A stretch of 64,000 nt of DNA from the NCBI GenBank assembly GCA_028622995.1, contig JAJQJQ010000052.1:1674001-1738000 (forward strand). Direction: 5' to 3'. Both the position numbers and the translations under genes were made by a program. The notes under the pieces were generated by a model, which worked only from the letters and a program-made list of their open reading frames with translations, had not been told where the DNA came from and did not search any database. Positions 38,870-52,075 of the stretch are shown one piece after another. The first letter of the stretch is position 1; the number at the start of each line of letters is the position of its first letter. This DNA is from Panagrolaimus kolymaensis. Taxonomy: Eukaryota > Nematoda > Chromadorea > Rhabditida > Panagrolaimidae.

Positions 38870-40529
38870 TTATATTAACCATGAAAACCATCCACTTCCT
38901 GTTCCACCTTTTCCTTGCTTTCGAGCATCTCGTTCCATTTGGGTTAAAAAGGTGGTGGCATAACGTTGAATATTGGGTGAATCATCCTTTGCCATTATAG
39001 CGGCTTTATGAGCATATTTTAATGCTTCTTCAACTTCTCCAGTATGAAATAAAGATTCAGCATAATTACAATAATATCCTACCACAAGATTTGAGCATTC
39101 ATTAATTAGAAGAATTCGATCAATACCAATTTTTAAATATTTTTTAGCTAATTCAAATTGATTTTTTTGAATACATAATGCACCAAAATTATTTAATATA
39201 TTCATAGAATGAAATGAATTTGAACCATAAATATGGGTTGAAAGCTGCAAAGAAGACAATGAAAAAAATTAATGAGTAAAAAAAGTTAAAAGTTTTTGAG
39301 GAATGTCGAAGAAATTTTAAATTTCATAGCTTTGATGGAAGCCAGCCAATCCAATAAGCTTGTTAGATGAGATTACAGTAATTTATTTGAATTAAAGTTA
39401 TAAAAGTCAAGCGATTCAAATTCCAAGAAGTTATGTATACTTCCCAAAAGAAAGAAAGTAAACTGATGCTGTTTCTAATCATGGGTTTTTGATAATCCTA
39501 AAAAAAACTCACTTTCAAAACTTCATCCATATATTCTTCAGCTTCCTTTAATCGATCTTCTCCGCGAAATTCAACTAAAAAATGCGCAAATAATTCCAAA
39601 CACATTCCAAATAATGCCAAAGGATCAGTATATGCATTTCCATGTTCTTCAACAAGATGAATAGCTTGAATTTGGGCGCCTTTAGAAAGTAAAAAAGCTT
39701 TTAAATGCTCTTCCATAACTTGTAATTGTCGAGATACACAATGTTTAAAGCCTGTTTCAGCATTATCCAAATCGCCTTTACGCGCAAAAATATCAGCCAT
39801 TTTTAGTGAAATTCCAATGAATTGGGGTGATGAATCATTGTGGCCGTGTATTCGTACAAGTCTATAAACAAACAAAGTTATATTAACCCAACAACGAGTA
39901 AGGAAGGCACTAATTAATTCAAACCTATTAATAACATCACGAAAACATTTTTCAGCATTTTCTAAATCACCCTTTTCATGATATGTATTTGCAAGTTCAT
40001 CCATGATTCGAGTATATATTAATGGATCATCACGGGTTTGAGATTCAGGAATAGCGGCATGAAGAATTTCTATGGCTTCATCATATTTTCGATTACGTCG
40101 ACATAACCATGATTGCTTGATTTTATCCACCAATGAATCTTTATCCAATTTAATTGGGTCTATTCCAAGAAGATCTTTTAAGGTAGTCATCATTGAAAAA
40201 CCTAATAATGGTCCAGAATAATGAAAATAGCTTCGTCGTTGTTTTTGGTTTTGATTTCCATCCTTTTTGTTGTCGTCGTTGCTCGATGATGATGAATCAG
40301 AGCCTTCGTTTTTATTATTAGAAAAGTTTTGCCACTTTTGTTCTTGGTGATTTTCAAAGCTAAAATAACAAACAATGAAAAGCTGCAGCAAACAGAGCGA
40401 ATTTAAAGGATTCGAATTCGAACAATTAACTTACTTCAATTGCATGGATAAGCTTCGACATGTCCCGCCACTTGTTGCTTGCCTTCCAAATATTCTGGTA
40501 TACTGTAATATTACTGATCGGCTGAGCAT
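38870..40529 (-). CDS. TTC19: TTC19-like mitochondrial tetratricopeptide protein
   Basis: Four minus-strand exons: 40529-40435, 40359-39925, 39861-39513 and 39244-38870; 417 aa. TTC19 helps clear Rieske-protein fragments and maintain respiratory complex III in the inner membrane. Exon 1 encodes an Arg/Ser-rich presequence (MLSRSVILQYTRIFGRQ) typical of mitochondrial import. TPR-like helical pairs run through exons 2-4, for example around RIMDELANTYHEKGDLENAE and GYYCNYAESLFHTGEVEEAL. An acidic and Ser-rich linker lies between presequence and TPRs. The assignment rests on overall layout and TPR similarity; another mitochondrial TPR protein is possible. It appears to be the last gene of an operon-like trio. 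Confidence 0.7.
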
Positions 40530-40953
40530 TTTCCTTAAAAAGTTATCACTCAAATAAATTCGAAGAAAACCGCTGAAGAAAAAACTGACTAAACTAAAGC
40601 TAATGGTCAAAGAAAAATGATCAATAAACCGAGGGCACTTTTGAGACTGCTATTATGGCATACAGCTTTTCACAGTTATTGTAAAGCAAAGAAAGCTAGG
40701 TCAACCAAAATAATAATAAACAAAATCAATGAAGCAATAACAATAATAATCAGTTGAGCATTTGCCTAAAGAACTACCATACTCAACAAAAGTTAAACAA
40801 ACAAAAGAAACAAAAGTAAAATAATGTGAATTCAATCACTTTTGTTACAGAGAAAACCAAGCAAAGAATACAAAAAATAAGTACTTTATTATGGGCATAT
40901 ATAAATCTCTATGTTAATCAAATATAAACATTATTAATGAACAACTAAGATTT

Positions 40954-41408
40954 TTACAATTTGACAGAAAAACTTGATCCACATGAACATCCTTTATCCG
41001 CCAATGGGTTATCAATGAGCCGAAAAGTTGAACTCATCATTTCTTGAGCATAATCTACGGTTGAGCCTTTGATCAATTCTAATGACATCTGAAAGTTATG
41101 CATCCAATAAGTTCAATAAACTAAAGACAATGTTAACCACCAACCTTATCAACGACAACTTTAGCACCATCTTTTTCAACAAATAAATCATCATCCATTA
41201 TTTTATCATCCAATGAAAGTTTATATTCGAATCCAGAACACCCGCCACCTTCAACAATAATTCGTAAATGTTCATTTGGTTTTGCAATTTGTTTGAGTCG
41301 ATTGATAGCATTTTGAGTTAAAATTAAAGGTGCATTATTATTGGTAAGAAGACGAGAACATAAATGAATGGCACGAGAAAATTGTATCATCATCGGCGGT
41401 AGAGGCAT
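40954..41408 (-). CDS. ISCA2: ISCA2 iron-sulfur cluster assembly protein
   Basis: Two minus-strand exons, 41408-41145 and 41088-40954; 132 aa. ISCA2 is the A-type carrier that, with ISCA1 and IBA57, makes mitochondrial [4Fe-4S] clusters. The three conserved cysteines are present in GGGCSGFEYKLSLDD and in GCSCGSSFSVKL close to the C-terminus. The N-terminus (MIQFSRAIHLCSRLL) looks like a mitochondrial presequence. A TTTCAG acceptor lies about 15 bp before the start, suiting trans-splicing. Upstream of the start at 41408 is another ATG at 41419, in a different frame, opening a nine-codon reading frame (see findings). MRPL27 ends 183 bp upstream. Confidence 0.93.
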
Positions 41409-41591
41409 GTTGAGGGCATTGTCTGAAACTTGAAAAAGTCAAAAAAGGTACTATGTTTAGCAAAAGTAAAAACAGTAATAAATACAGCAGCAAGCAGCTC
41501 GGTTGAACGAGAATATATACATAAAAAAGAAGAAAATAGGAAACGAAAATCAACTTTATTACATTCTACAAATAAACAAAGAAAAACAAGC

Positions 41592-42150
41592 CTAAACTTC
41601 ATTAACCAAATTAAACCTATTAGACATTTTTAATGGAACAACATTGAAAGTTAATTTATATAAATTTTCAAAATTTCGATGAGCATATTGTTTTTGCATT
41701 TCTGAATCTTCTGGATCAACTTCAACTTTTTCTCTTGTAATCATTACAGTACCATCACAATCAGCTTTGAGTAAATGACATCCACGATCAGATATATGAT
41801 AAACCTGAAAATATAGTTTGATTAAATAAACAATGAAAAAATAGGTTTCAAAAGTGACATGAAAAAGCATTAGTGTATGATTCTTTTTATGTACCATCAA
41901 CAACAACATTCAAATACCATTTCCCATATTTCCATATACAAATGCTTTAGAAAAGAAATATAAAAGTTTAACGTACATTTGCACCAGGATGATAATTGAA
42001 TTTTCTTTGAGATACAAGCAAATCATCTTGACGAACGGTTTCACCTTCAGTACGATAAAGACCAAAATATGGAATATTCTGCGGTGGCCTGAGTAATCCT
42101 CGAAATGAAATAAGATTTTGACATAATTTTGGTTTCAAAAACGTTGACAT
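41592..42150 (-). CDS. MRPL27: Mitochondrial ribosomal protein bL27m (MRPL27)
   Basis: Two minus-strand exons, 42150-41977 and 41804-41592; 128 aa. The central stretch (VRQDDLLVSQRKFNYHPGAN, then DRGCHLLKADCDGTVMITRE) follows the bL27 pattern of a (V/I)RQRGxxxHPGxNV motif and a later FALxxGxVxF strand. bL27 sits near the peptidyl transferase centre of the large subunit. The N-terminal residues form a presequence-like region. It is first in transcription order of the mitochondrial trio. Confidence 0.8.
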
Positions 42151-45100
42151 TATTTTTGATGATCAAAAGCACCAGCAGCAGCAGTTTTTTTGAAGGATGA
42201 AATACTTTGATCAAACTTTTTTTCTCTAAAATTTTTTTCAAACGTAAAAGCTTGTTTTATGGCAAAATGTGGTCAAATTACTTTTCTTCGTTGTATGAGT
42301 TTTACAAGATAGCGAAAGCTTGAAAAATTTGTTCACAACACTCATAAAATCATGTAACTAACTATCAACTTTTTTAAAATTCCAACATCACCAAATCCCA
42401 TGTATGTACGTACACATAGTTTTGAAGCTATAGTTATTATGCAAGTGAGTAAAAATTGCACCAACTGTGTGTATTATTGCTTGTTAAAAGCATGGTTATT
42501 TGAACATCCAAAATTTTGTCTAAACCTTTACTTTTTTTATAAAATGGAAACTCAATTTTTTAATAAAGCTTGTGATTGGATATATTATTGTAAGTAATTG
42601 AATTTGCATGGATTTATAAAAGTTTATTAATACTAAAAATGGCTGCATTTTTACATCATTTCGATCAGCCATCGTATAATTTTATCTTTTAGTTTATTAT
42701 TTTTTATTTATAGTTTGATTTTTTTGATGTCCATAACACAGTATTAAACTTTTTTTTCTATGTATCTCTCACATGACAACTAATCACCGATTTATCAAAT
42801 ATTAAGTGCAAAGATTTTTTTGTTTCTGACGTAAAAAGAGCAATTTTTTAACCATAAACAAAATTAGTAAATTAAACTTTCTTTTTTGACGAACGTTTGG
42901 TTAATTATCTCTTTTTTTTCTCGTAAAAGAATGTAATCGAGAGAGAGAAAAAGAAAAAATATAATAAAGGAAATTTCCACGCCGCACATCTTCATGATCG
43001 CCACCCGTCGTTGTAATCTTGTTGAAAAATTTTTTAAACTTCGATTGAGCTGCAGCAGTAAATCATGGGAGACATAAATCAAAGTTTGAAAGCAACAAAA
43101 ATATATGTATATAGGTAATAATCAAGAAAGAAAAAAAAGTTCAAAAAGTTATATGCAAAAAGAGCAAAAAGCCTTTTTTTTCTTTCTTTTTTTGTTACTA
43201 AAATACAAATAGCTGAATTTTGGTATCAGAAATTTTACATTTAATTATAAAAGGTTTTTTTGGGTGCTAACAATGCTTTTTTTTGGCTGATAAACATGCA
43301 TACTGATACAAAAAATATTAAGCGTTTGGAGATGCTCTGAGATAACTTAAAAGTTCATTTTTTGATTAGTTATTGAACCTATTACGTATTTATTATTTAT
43401 TTATTTAATGTGTTTTTTTATTATTGTTTGTTGATTATTTAATTTTAATTTATTTGTTCGAGTTTTCATGTTGGCTAAATAATGTTTAATTAAACCGGTT
43501 AATAAATAAAAAAGTAAAATTAATTATTTGAGAGTGTTTTTCCTTTTCTCGAAGCTTTATGACGCATTTTTTAAAACTTTTTTAAAAATTATTTTTCTTT
43601 TTTTTATTTCTTAAAAATTTCATATTTTTGAGTCTCAGCTATTTTGACATTTTTTTGTTGCCACGTTTTTATGTTGTTTAATTTCCTCAATATTTTTTTT
43701 TGTAGTTTTTAATTAACACTTTTATTTATTTAAACAAAAATTTGTTTGTTATTACGTGGTTGGACTTTGCTGACACATTTTCTTTAAAAACATTTATTTG
43801 CTTCGAACCATAAAAATTATTATTTATTATTATTTGGCAAAAAACGATGAATCAGGCTTCCAAAATTTTTTCTTACAAAAAATAATAAATATTAAATTTT
43901 TTAGTTCTAAATTTTTTTTTGTTCTACGATTTTCTTTATTCGATAAACTAACTCTTTTTCTTTCTTCCTTTTTTGATACATAAATATTTCAATAACAAAA
44001 AAAAAACGAAACTTTCTGTCTGATTATTACCTCATAACATTTTTTTGTATGTTGTTTACTCTCTAAATCTCTTAAACCTGTCTCCAACATTCCAAAATAA
44101 AAATTATTACAATATTAATTTTATGATTAATGTTTTTCACATTAAAACAAATTTATGTGTCTTTCAAAAAATATTTAATCGTCGAATAACATTGTTTTTT
44201 TAGTTCATAAATAATCATATGATGAAAACGTCCGACTTTTTTTAGTGCCAGCTGTAAAACAAAAAAATTTTAGTCCAAAAAAATAATCCAACCTCTTTTT
44301 TTATGTTTCCTTGTTTGCCATATAAAAAACTTAAAACTTTGATCAAAAACAAAGAATTTCAACTTTTTTTATTTATTCAAAAAACTTTTTTTATTGTTCT
44401 TTCATAGCCCGAAAAAAATATTATGTTTTTTTCCTCCAAAATTTCAAAAAAATGATTATAAGTTAATTTTTTTTTGGAAAGAAAAAAAAGTTTTTTCCTG
44501 ATAACAGTCTTTTTTTTTGTTGCTTGTTTGGAGTGTTTTGTTTGTGGGTATTTGTTGAATGTTTTTAGGAATCGAAGCGATCGCTTGCTATTGAAGAAGC
44601 ATGTTTTCTCCCAAAAACCGCTGGATTGCTATCATCATCGGCGGTGGTGGTGGAAGTGGTGGTGGTCGTTTTTGTTGTTGTCGTCGTGTGCTTCATGAAT
44701 GAGGAGAAAAAAGAATCGTTTTTTCATCTTTGATCAGATAAAAAAAAAATAAGTAGCAAATCTTTGAAAAAGAGGTAGGTATTATTTAGGCGGAAGGAAT
44801 GTCTTTGTTAAAAAATAAAAACAACAAAAATGAATGATTTTTATGATTTTTTTGTCTGAAAAAAAAGTTCATTCTTTGCTTGTTAGAAAACCATAAAAAG
44901 AGGCAGATTTTAGATCATTTTTGGCATGAAAATATTTGGCTCAATTTTGCTTTAATTTTGCATAAAATTTATTTTCATTTTCCATATTAAAATTTTTTTT
45001 AATAAGCTTAGGTCTTTTGAAAAAAACTCTAAAAAAGCTGATAAAAAACATGACTTTAAAATTTTGTAATAATTTTTACCCTCCAAAATAAAATCTCCTT

Positions 45101-46834
45101 TATATTTCCAAATACTTCCTCCCATTTTTTCATTTTAAAGTAATACACTTTCTTTCTTGCCTTTTTGCTTTTTTGATGACAAATACATACAATCACGTAG
45201 CTAATGTCAACATTTCTTCAGTATTTCTTCCATCATCGAAAAAAAACCAAACGCTTTGTTATTTCTAAAAATTTTTTTATTGTTGGTCTTTGTTGATTTC
45301 AAAAAGTTCAATCAAAAACGTTTGTATGTATTTTTCAGTCTGATTTTTATTTTATTTTTCATTTCCTGAACAAACACACACGCCTTTTTTTTTGTGTTAC
45401 TTTTTGCACCGCAAATAAAAATTATTATTTGCAAAGAAATAAATTCTTTTTTTTTTTAATTCCCAAAATTTTGTCATATTTTTTTTAGTTTTAGTTTTAG
45501 TTCCTTGATCTCATCTTGCTGCTCTTTCTCTTTTTTTGGTTTCTCTTTCTCGTTCGCGCGCATTTGATTTATGAAATCAAATAACTTCGCTTTTTTATTT
45601 TATTTCTCAAACACACACATTTTCAATATGAAAATGGATACTGTAGGGGAAAGGCACGAGATAGATGACTATAAAATAAAAAAGATGAAACATATTTTTT
45701 TTTCTTATTCCTCGAAGACGTTGTTCGCTCACGTGGCTTTTTTTTTCCACCTTGTTTGTTTTTTTCTCGAATATTTTGTTTTCATCGTCTTATCACTTAC
45801 GAATTTTAGAAAAATTTTCTCACGTTTTTTTCTTGCTATTTTTGTAAAAAAAATTAAAGAAAAATATTTATATTTATGTTGTTTGATAAATCAGCTGCCT
45901 CTCTCTCTCTTTGTTGCTTAATTTAACTTATTTTTGTTTGACTTATTTCACCTTTTCCTCTTTCCTCCAAAAAAAATAAAAATAAATAAAAAGCATACGT
46001 TTACAATTTGTTTTTCTTTCTTTCGTTGCAGCGGACTGTTTTTCAAATTTAAAAAAAACTAGAGTGTTGTATTTTTTTCCAGAGCTTTCTAAATGCTTGC
46101 TTGACTTTCAAATAAAAAAGTACACAAAAACACACACTCACGGGAGAAAGGAGCTTATGCAAAGAAGCAAACAACGAACATTAAAAAAGCAGCGCTGTTG
46201 TAAAAAAAAGAAAATTTCAAATTTGTTTTTTGAATTTTTTCCAAAATAAACACCACGAAAAAAAAATTTGTGAGGAAGAAGAAAAAAAGAATGAGTGCTT
46301 GCTTTACTTGCTTTTTGGTGCTTTTTGAACTCCTATCTTTCCTCAACCACCACCACCACCAACCATCATCATTCAACAGATAAAATAATGTTTTTGTATA
46401 TATTTTTTATTTCATTTTTTTCTCTTCCGATAGCTTGCGTTTGTTTCCCATGACTTTTGAAATTATATTTTTGTATTATTTAAGCTATTTTCTACCTTTT
46501 TTCTTCTGATAAGAATTTTTTCGAAAACAGGTATAAAAAAAATAAGAAGTATTTTAAAAAATTTTGATGTCTTATTTTCACTTTTTTATTTTATTGCCAA
46601 AAAATTAAAGATCGATCTTTAAAATTAGGCCAAATGACTTTTTAATTGGAGTCTTTATTCGAAAATTTGAAGGTTTAAAATTTTGTATTTATTTGCTCTG
46701 ATTTTTATTCATCGGTTTTGCATAATTTTGTCGTGTTTAATATTTCCAATAATTTTGTAAAAACAATAATAAATTTCGAAGATTAATCTTTATAAATATT
46801 TTTTTGCAGAAAAAAGCAAAATACACTTCCAAAA
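42151..46834. other. Intergenic, 4.7 kb AT-rich
   Basis: No convincing gene on either strand. The open frames have Phe/Lys/Leu-heavy low-complexity composition. Simple repeats are common. The sequence TTTTTTTGCAG ending near 46810 is the acceptor for the next gene, so an untranslated first exon could lie in this stretch. Confidence 0.5.
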
Positions 46835-47344
46835 ATGATTGCAATTCAAACTTCATTTCAACTTTATAATGAAATGCATCCAATTGATTTAAATACTGAA
46901 GAAGAACTTTTAAATAATAATAATCGAAATGAAGAAAATACATATATGGATTATTTTAAAAAGGCTTTAAAATTGGCCCTTTCTCAAGTTTATTGTAATC
47001 CAAGTTCATATTTGCATGAAGATGAACGAAATCTCTCTCAAACTCCTTTGACGTCATTTGAAAAGGCTTCAGAAGTCACAGAAGATCAACCCCAAGAAGC
47101 CACAGGATCAGCTGAAATCCAAGGACCAAAAACTCAAGCCCAAATAATTGTGGAAAGACCAATAATTTTATCCACACCTGAATCAAAAATAATTCGAACT
47201 AAAATTAGACAACAACAACAAAGTTGTAAGCCACTTTCAAATGAACAAAAAGCTATATTTAATTCATATCTTCAACGGCAAAAGCTTCAACTTGGTGGTT
47301 ATGGTGGCGAAGACATTGATGCCACTCATGCTTTTGCTCCATAA
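46835..47344 (+). CDS. Hypothetical acidic protein, 169 aa
   Basis: Single open frame starting 25 bp after a TTTTTTTGCAG acceptor. It is polar, with an acidic Asn-rich N-terminal third, a helix-like stretch (MDYFKKALKLALSQVY), a Glu/Thr-rich middle, and a conserved-looking C-terminal end (EQKAIFNSYLQRQKLQLGGY followed by EDIDATHAFAP). No signal peptide or membrane span. I do not recognise it. Its codon use and the clean end at TAA make it more likely real than the surrounding frames. Confidence 0.6.
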   Translation: MIAIQTSFQLYNEMHPIDLNTEEELLNNNNRNEENTYMDYFKKALKLALSQVYCNPSSYLHEDERNLSQTPLTSFEKASEVTEDQPQEATGSAEIQGPKTQAQIIVERPIILSTPESKIIRTKIRQQQQSCKPLSNEQKAIFNSYLQRQKLQLGGYGGEDIDATHAFAP

Positions 47345-47952
47345 ATATATTTGGTGAACGAAGCTTTAAAAAACTACGGTTTTAGATTTATTTAATAATT
47401 TTTATTTTATTTTTTGTGAATCTTTTTGGAATTTGTCTAACTTTTTAGAATATTTTTTAATTTAGTAAATATATATTTATTTTTTGAAGACAAGAAAAAA
47501 TGTTGAGATTATTAATATTTTTTCTTTAATTTTTTTAATTATTTTGAATTATTATTTTCTTTGACGGTTGCTACTTTTTTTTGAGCAATAATTATTATAT
47601 TAAAAAAACTACGGATTATCAACCACCCAAAAATATACTCAATTCTCCAACTTTATTTTTAATTTTTTAAATTTGACTTTAATTTTTTGTCGTCGTCTAC
47701 TGCTTGAAACTTTTTTTTTCTATGTGCTCAATTTTTACAATTATTACTTATATATTTTTTAGCTCTCAAAATTTATTTTATTTTTTATTAGTTTATTTTT
47801 ACAAACTCAGTTATTTTCTATTTTTTATGTCTAAATAAAATTAATAAATTTATTTAAAATTATAAATACACAAAAAAATTGTGACTTTATAATGTAAAAA
47901 TCAAAAAATAGCCTAGAAACACACATATTTTATACGAACGGAAATATATTTT
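47345..47952. other. Intergenic between convergent genes
   Basis: AT-rich 3' flanks of the 169-aa gene and the P450 gene; no feature seen. Confidence 0.4.
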
Positions 47953-49979
47953 TTAAAATCGCTTTTTAATATTACATTTAAATGGATGAGGTTGAACTGT
48001 GACGCCAGCAATTTTTTTCATTGATGGAGGCTGCTTTCCATCAATTGGGGAAATATGAAATTGATTGAAAAAATTTGCTATAATTAAATATAATTCCATT
48101 TTAGCTAAAGATTCCCCCAAACATTGACGTTTTCCAAGTGAAAATGGAATAAACTCATCAATTTTTATTATTTGTTTTTCATTTTCATCCAAAAATCTTT
48201 CGGGCAAAAAATTTTGTGAACCAGGAAAATATTTTTCATCAAAAAGCACTGAAGAAATTTGTGGAAGGATTACTGTGTCTTTAGGAAGTCGATAACCTTG
48301 AATTTCAACATCTTTTAAAAGTTTGTGTGGAAGATTTTGTGGGAGAAGATTTACGAGCCGTTGAGTTTCATTAATGAAAGCATTGCAAAATGGAAGAGAA
48401 TTTCGATCTGCGAGAGTTATGCGTCGATCACTTCCAATAACTTTATCGAGTTCATTTTGAAGTTTTTTCAATTTTTCTGGATAATTCAAAGCATAAAGAA
48501 CCGCAAAAATTATGGTATTGGCAGTGGTTTCTTGTCCAGCTATAAAAACATCATAGAGAACATTGATCAACTGAAAAAATTAATTTTTTATTAAACTTTT
48601 GCTTGGGTTTCAAACTTCACGAGTTGAAATTAAAGAATTTAAAGATTTCTTTTTAAAATAAGTTTAATATTTTCAAAAAATGAGAATTTACTTTCGAGAT
48701 AATTTTTTACCAACAAAAATTCCTTTAATTGAAAATTAAAAATTTAATAATTTTTTTAGCTTCGAATAGAAATCTTTGAAGTTAAAAAGTTTCGTCGCAT
48801 TTTAATTATGAAAAAATAAATTTTTCTTTCGAAAGATTTATATTTTTAAAAACTATGGTTTTTTCTTTCAAAAATTTTTTTCCTTTTTTTTCCAAAAAAT
48901 AGAATCCTCTCCTTTTTTACCTGTGTTTCAGTAAAAGTGTTATCATCCCCACGAGTTTCAGCTTCTCGAAGGTAAGCATCAACATAATCATTTGGTTCTG
49001 CATCCTTCGATTTGGATCTGGAAGCTTTATGAGCGGCAATTTGTTCTTTAGCATATTCGGTTATAACTTTATAACCTTCAATAAAACCATGATAGCTGTC
49101 TTTTAAAAATGGCAAATATGGAGCAATGTTTGGATAACTCATAGCTAATAAAGTTCCAGGGTGCATGGCTCGTTGCATATGGTTATTTAAAGTTTCTTTA
49201 ATTTTTGTAAATCTTTCAACATCCGCTTTTTCGTGATAGGCAAAACCAAACAAAAGTTGATTAATTATTGATGCAACAGTGATTTCAATTTTAGGAATTA
49301 AATTTTGGATGGTTTCTCCCTGGGAAAATGAAGATTCAATTTCTTCCAAAAAATATCCAAGTTCAAGTTGAATCTAAAAATAATAAAAGTATTGCGTTTT
49401 ACAACGAAAAATTTTTGGGATTAAGTTTTAGAACGAAAAAAGTTTTATGGGAAAGTTAAAGTTTTGCATATTTGTGTGCCGAAGCGAAAATATTTTATTT
49501 ATAACTAAAGTATTAATTTTTAATTTTCAAGCCTCGCTTACTTTTTCTTCCATTAATCCTCTTCCCATTCCAAAATTTCTAAAAACTTGAATGGCAAATC
49601 TTCGATGCTCTTTCCATAAATCTCCATCAATAAAAATCACTCCATATTCGCCTCCCCGAACATGGGGATTAAATTCTCCAATCACTTTTCTACCCGAATA
49701 TGTTTCACTATCTTTTACAAGAGTATCTTGAAGCAATTGATAATCGCATAAAACAACGAAAGGTCTTTCAGAAGCCCAAAAAGTATATATATCCCCGTAT
49801 TTGTTTCTCCATTTATTAAATATTTCATAATCCGCTTCTTTAGTATTAAATTCTAAAGCATTTCCAATCAATGGAATTGGCGCAGGACCTGGTGGCAAAT
49901 TTCGACGCTTCCAATAATAATTATAAAATAATATTGTTGTTAGAATTAACGAAAATGAAATGAATAATAGCAAACTCAT
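47953..49979 (-). CDS. CYP2-like cytochrome P450
   Basis: Three minus-strand exons, 49979-49542, 49373-48921 and 48570-47953; 502 aa, normal for the family. I start at the ATG at 49979, directly before the N-terminal membrane anchor, rather than the upstream in-frame ATG at 50054. Visible features are the Pro-rich hinge (LPPGPAPIPLIGN), the WKEHRRF C-helix motif, the I-helix AGQETT, the ExxR motif (ETQRL), the PERF motif, and the haem-binding loop FSLGKRQCLGE with its cysteine ligand. All catalytic landmarks are intact, so it should be an active microsomal monooxygenase. Substrate cannot be told. Confidence 0.95.
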
Positions 49980-51431
49980 GGTCGACAAAAAAAAGAAACC
50001 CGAGTTCCTTTTTTGGTTTTTTTTATTAATCAATTGAACCAAGAAAAGGCACAAACACTTTTTGTTTTCTATGATCAGAAAGAAAAAAAATGAGCGCGTT
50101 TAAATGCAATAAAAAAAGCACACGAAGACTATAAACTATATCTAAATAATGAAAAATGCACTTAATTATTTGAAATGAGATCCTTCCCTTAAAAAAAAAC
50201 AGAAACCAAAATGTAGATTCGAGCTGGACTACAAAAAAATTTTATTTGTTGGGTAAAGTTTTTAAAATGATGCAAACTTTTGTCCTTACACTTCCTCCTC
50301 CAATAATATTAAATCAAAAAGAGTTGAATTATTTTTGGGGGAAAAAGAAAAACATTAAGTGCTCGATAGTTTTTTCGAAAATTTAAAAAGCGTTCGCTGT
50401 TAATCAATAATAAAATATCATTTCACTTTTAAAAAATGAGATGTTGTTAAAAATAAAAATTAATTTCAAAAAGCATAAATAAATCTTAAAGTTTTTATAT
50501 GAATTTTTCTTTTCGTTTATTCGTGGCGCCAGAAATACCGTTTTTTTTTTAAAATAAAAACTCCACTAAATATTTTAATGCGATTTTGGAAAAAAATATG
50601 AAGTTAAAAAAGAAAATGAGGCACTTTCCATTTTAATTTTTGGCAAGTTGAATAAACTTTGGAAGCTTTTGAAACAGAATTTTAACGGTAAAAATATTAT
50701 TTTTAATTCAATTTACATAAAAAAACTTGATTGGGAAATTACTAACCAAGAAGACAAAAAAAATACAGTATGCATAATTTTTTGTTTCATTAATTTTTAA
50801 CCTTGAAAATTGTTGTTCTCAAACAAACAAACAAAGAAAAAAACTTATAATTTTAGTGGAAAACAAAAAAGAAAAAATGAAGAAGAAATAAATATACTTT
50901 GACCATGTTTATCTGTGTATTATTTTTGTTTATTGAAACCATCGGTGAAAAAACATATTAATTTTTTCATTTTTCTTACTCTTTCAATTTCAACGAAAAA
51001 TCTCCATCAAATTATTCCGTTCGTTTTTTTGGTGTTTATGTTGCAGAGATATAAAAAAAATAATCGCCATTAATTAGAGAGAGATAGAAAAGGAGATAGA
51101 TAGGTTCCACTAATGGTCATTGCTTTTTGTCCCTTCCCCCACCCTTTCTTAAAGAAATTGTTGTTATTATTGTTTTTTGATATTTTGTTGTTGTTTTGAT
51201 GTTTGAAAAAAAGTTGCAGGAAAAAATTCCATATAAAAGCAAAATGAAAAAGTTGAAAATTATCAAGTTTCCATTCATCGGTTGCTTCTTAAATAAATGT
51301 CTTATTAGGGTTGAAAAAAATTCGGATGCTGTCGTGAAAGATTTTTTCTTTAAAGCTATTAACTCATTATTCTAATATTTTTTCCATTTTCAGATAATCA
51401 ATTAATACTAAACTCTCCAAAAAAAATAATT
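49980..51431. other. Intergenic between divergent genes
   Basis: Upstream DNA of the P450 (-) and the 193-aa gene (+). A TATAAAAG lies at 51232-51239, and a TTTTCAG acceptor lies at about 51394, implying a short untranslated first exon for the 193-aa gene. Otherwise AT-rich. Confidence 0.45.
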
Positions 51432-52075
51432 ATGTCTTCCCACCAAAAATCCACTTACCAATCCTCTGATATGTCATCCCAAAAATGTGGAGACAACAAC
51501 AAATCCGGCATGAAAGAATCCCATCAAAAACAACAAAAATGGGAATCATCTGGAAATAAAACTGAATTCCATTCAAATGAAACTCATGAAGTTGGACAAA
51601 GCGTTGAAGATATTGAACGTCGCGCACGAGAATTACGCGAACAAGCCAATATGGCTTTAAAACATAATGAAACTGAATTCATTCAAGCTAATCAAGCTCA
51701 AAATGCTGCTCGAATTGCTGCCGAAGTAGCTAATGCTCGAACTGAAAAAGCTTTACAAAATCAAGAACGTGGCCAACAACTTCTTGCTGAAGCAGGTAAA
51801 AAAAAAATTTCTTTTAAAAAAAATTCTAGATTTTGAATCAAAAAAATTATTTTTTAGGAGCCCAAATGATTGAAGCTGGTGCTCGCCTTCAACAAGAAGC
51901 TGCATCAGAAAAGCGCCAAGTTCCATACAATGTTCATCAACAAGGTGAAATAAAACAAACTACCATGGTTTCATCAGCTGGAATGGAAGCTGCAGCAAAA
52001 GCTCATGAAGCTGTCACCTTCCGTGAAGTTGAACACATTCCCCCAATGTCAGCTGAAATGCATCGAAATGTTTAA
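51432..52075 (+). CDS. Hydrophilic helical protein, 193 aa (LEA-like composition)
   Basis: Two exons, 51432-51795 and 51858-52075, with a 62-bp intron. Ser/Gln/Lys-rich N-terminus (1-50), then a long uninterrupted predicted helix rich in Ala, Glu, Gln and Arg (about 55-145; for example [20 protein letters not shown]), and a polar C-terminus. There are no hydrophobic segments, almost no aromatic residues and one cysteine. Composition resembles late-embryogenesis-abundant and other stress hydrophilins, but I see no diagnostic LEA motif and the family is not recognised. A TATA box about 200 bp upstream suggests strong or inducible expression. Confidence 0.75.
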
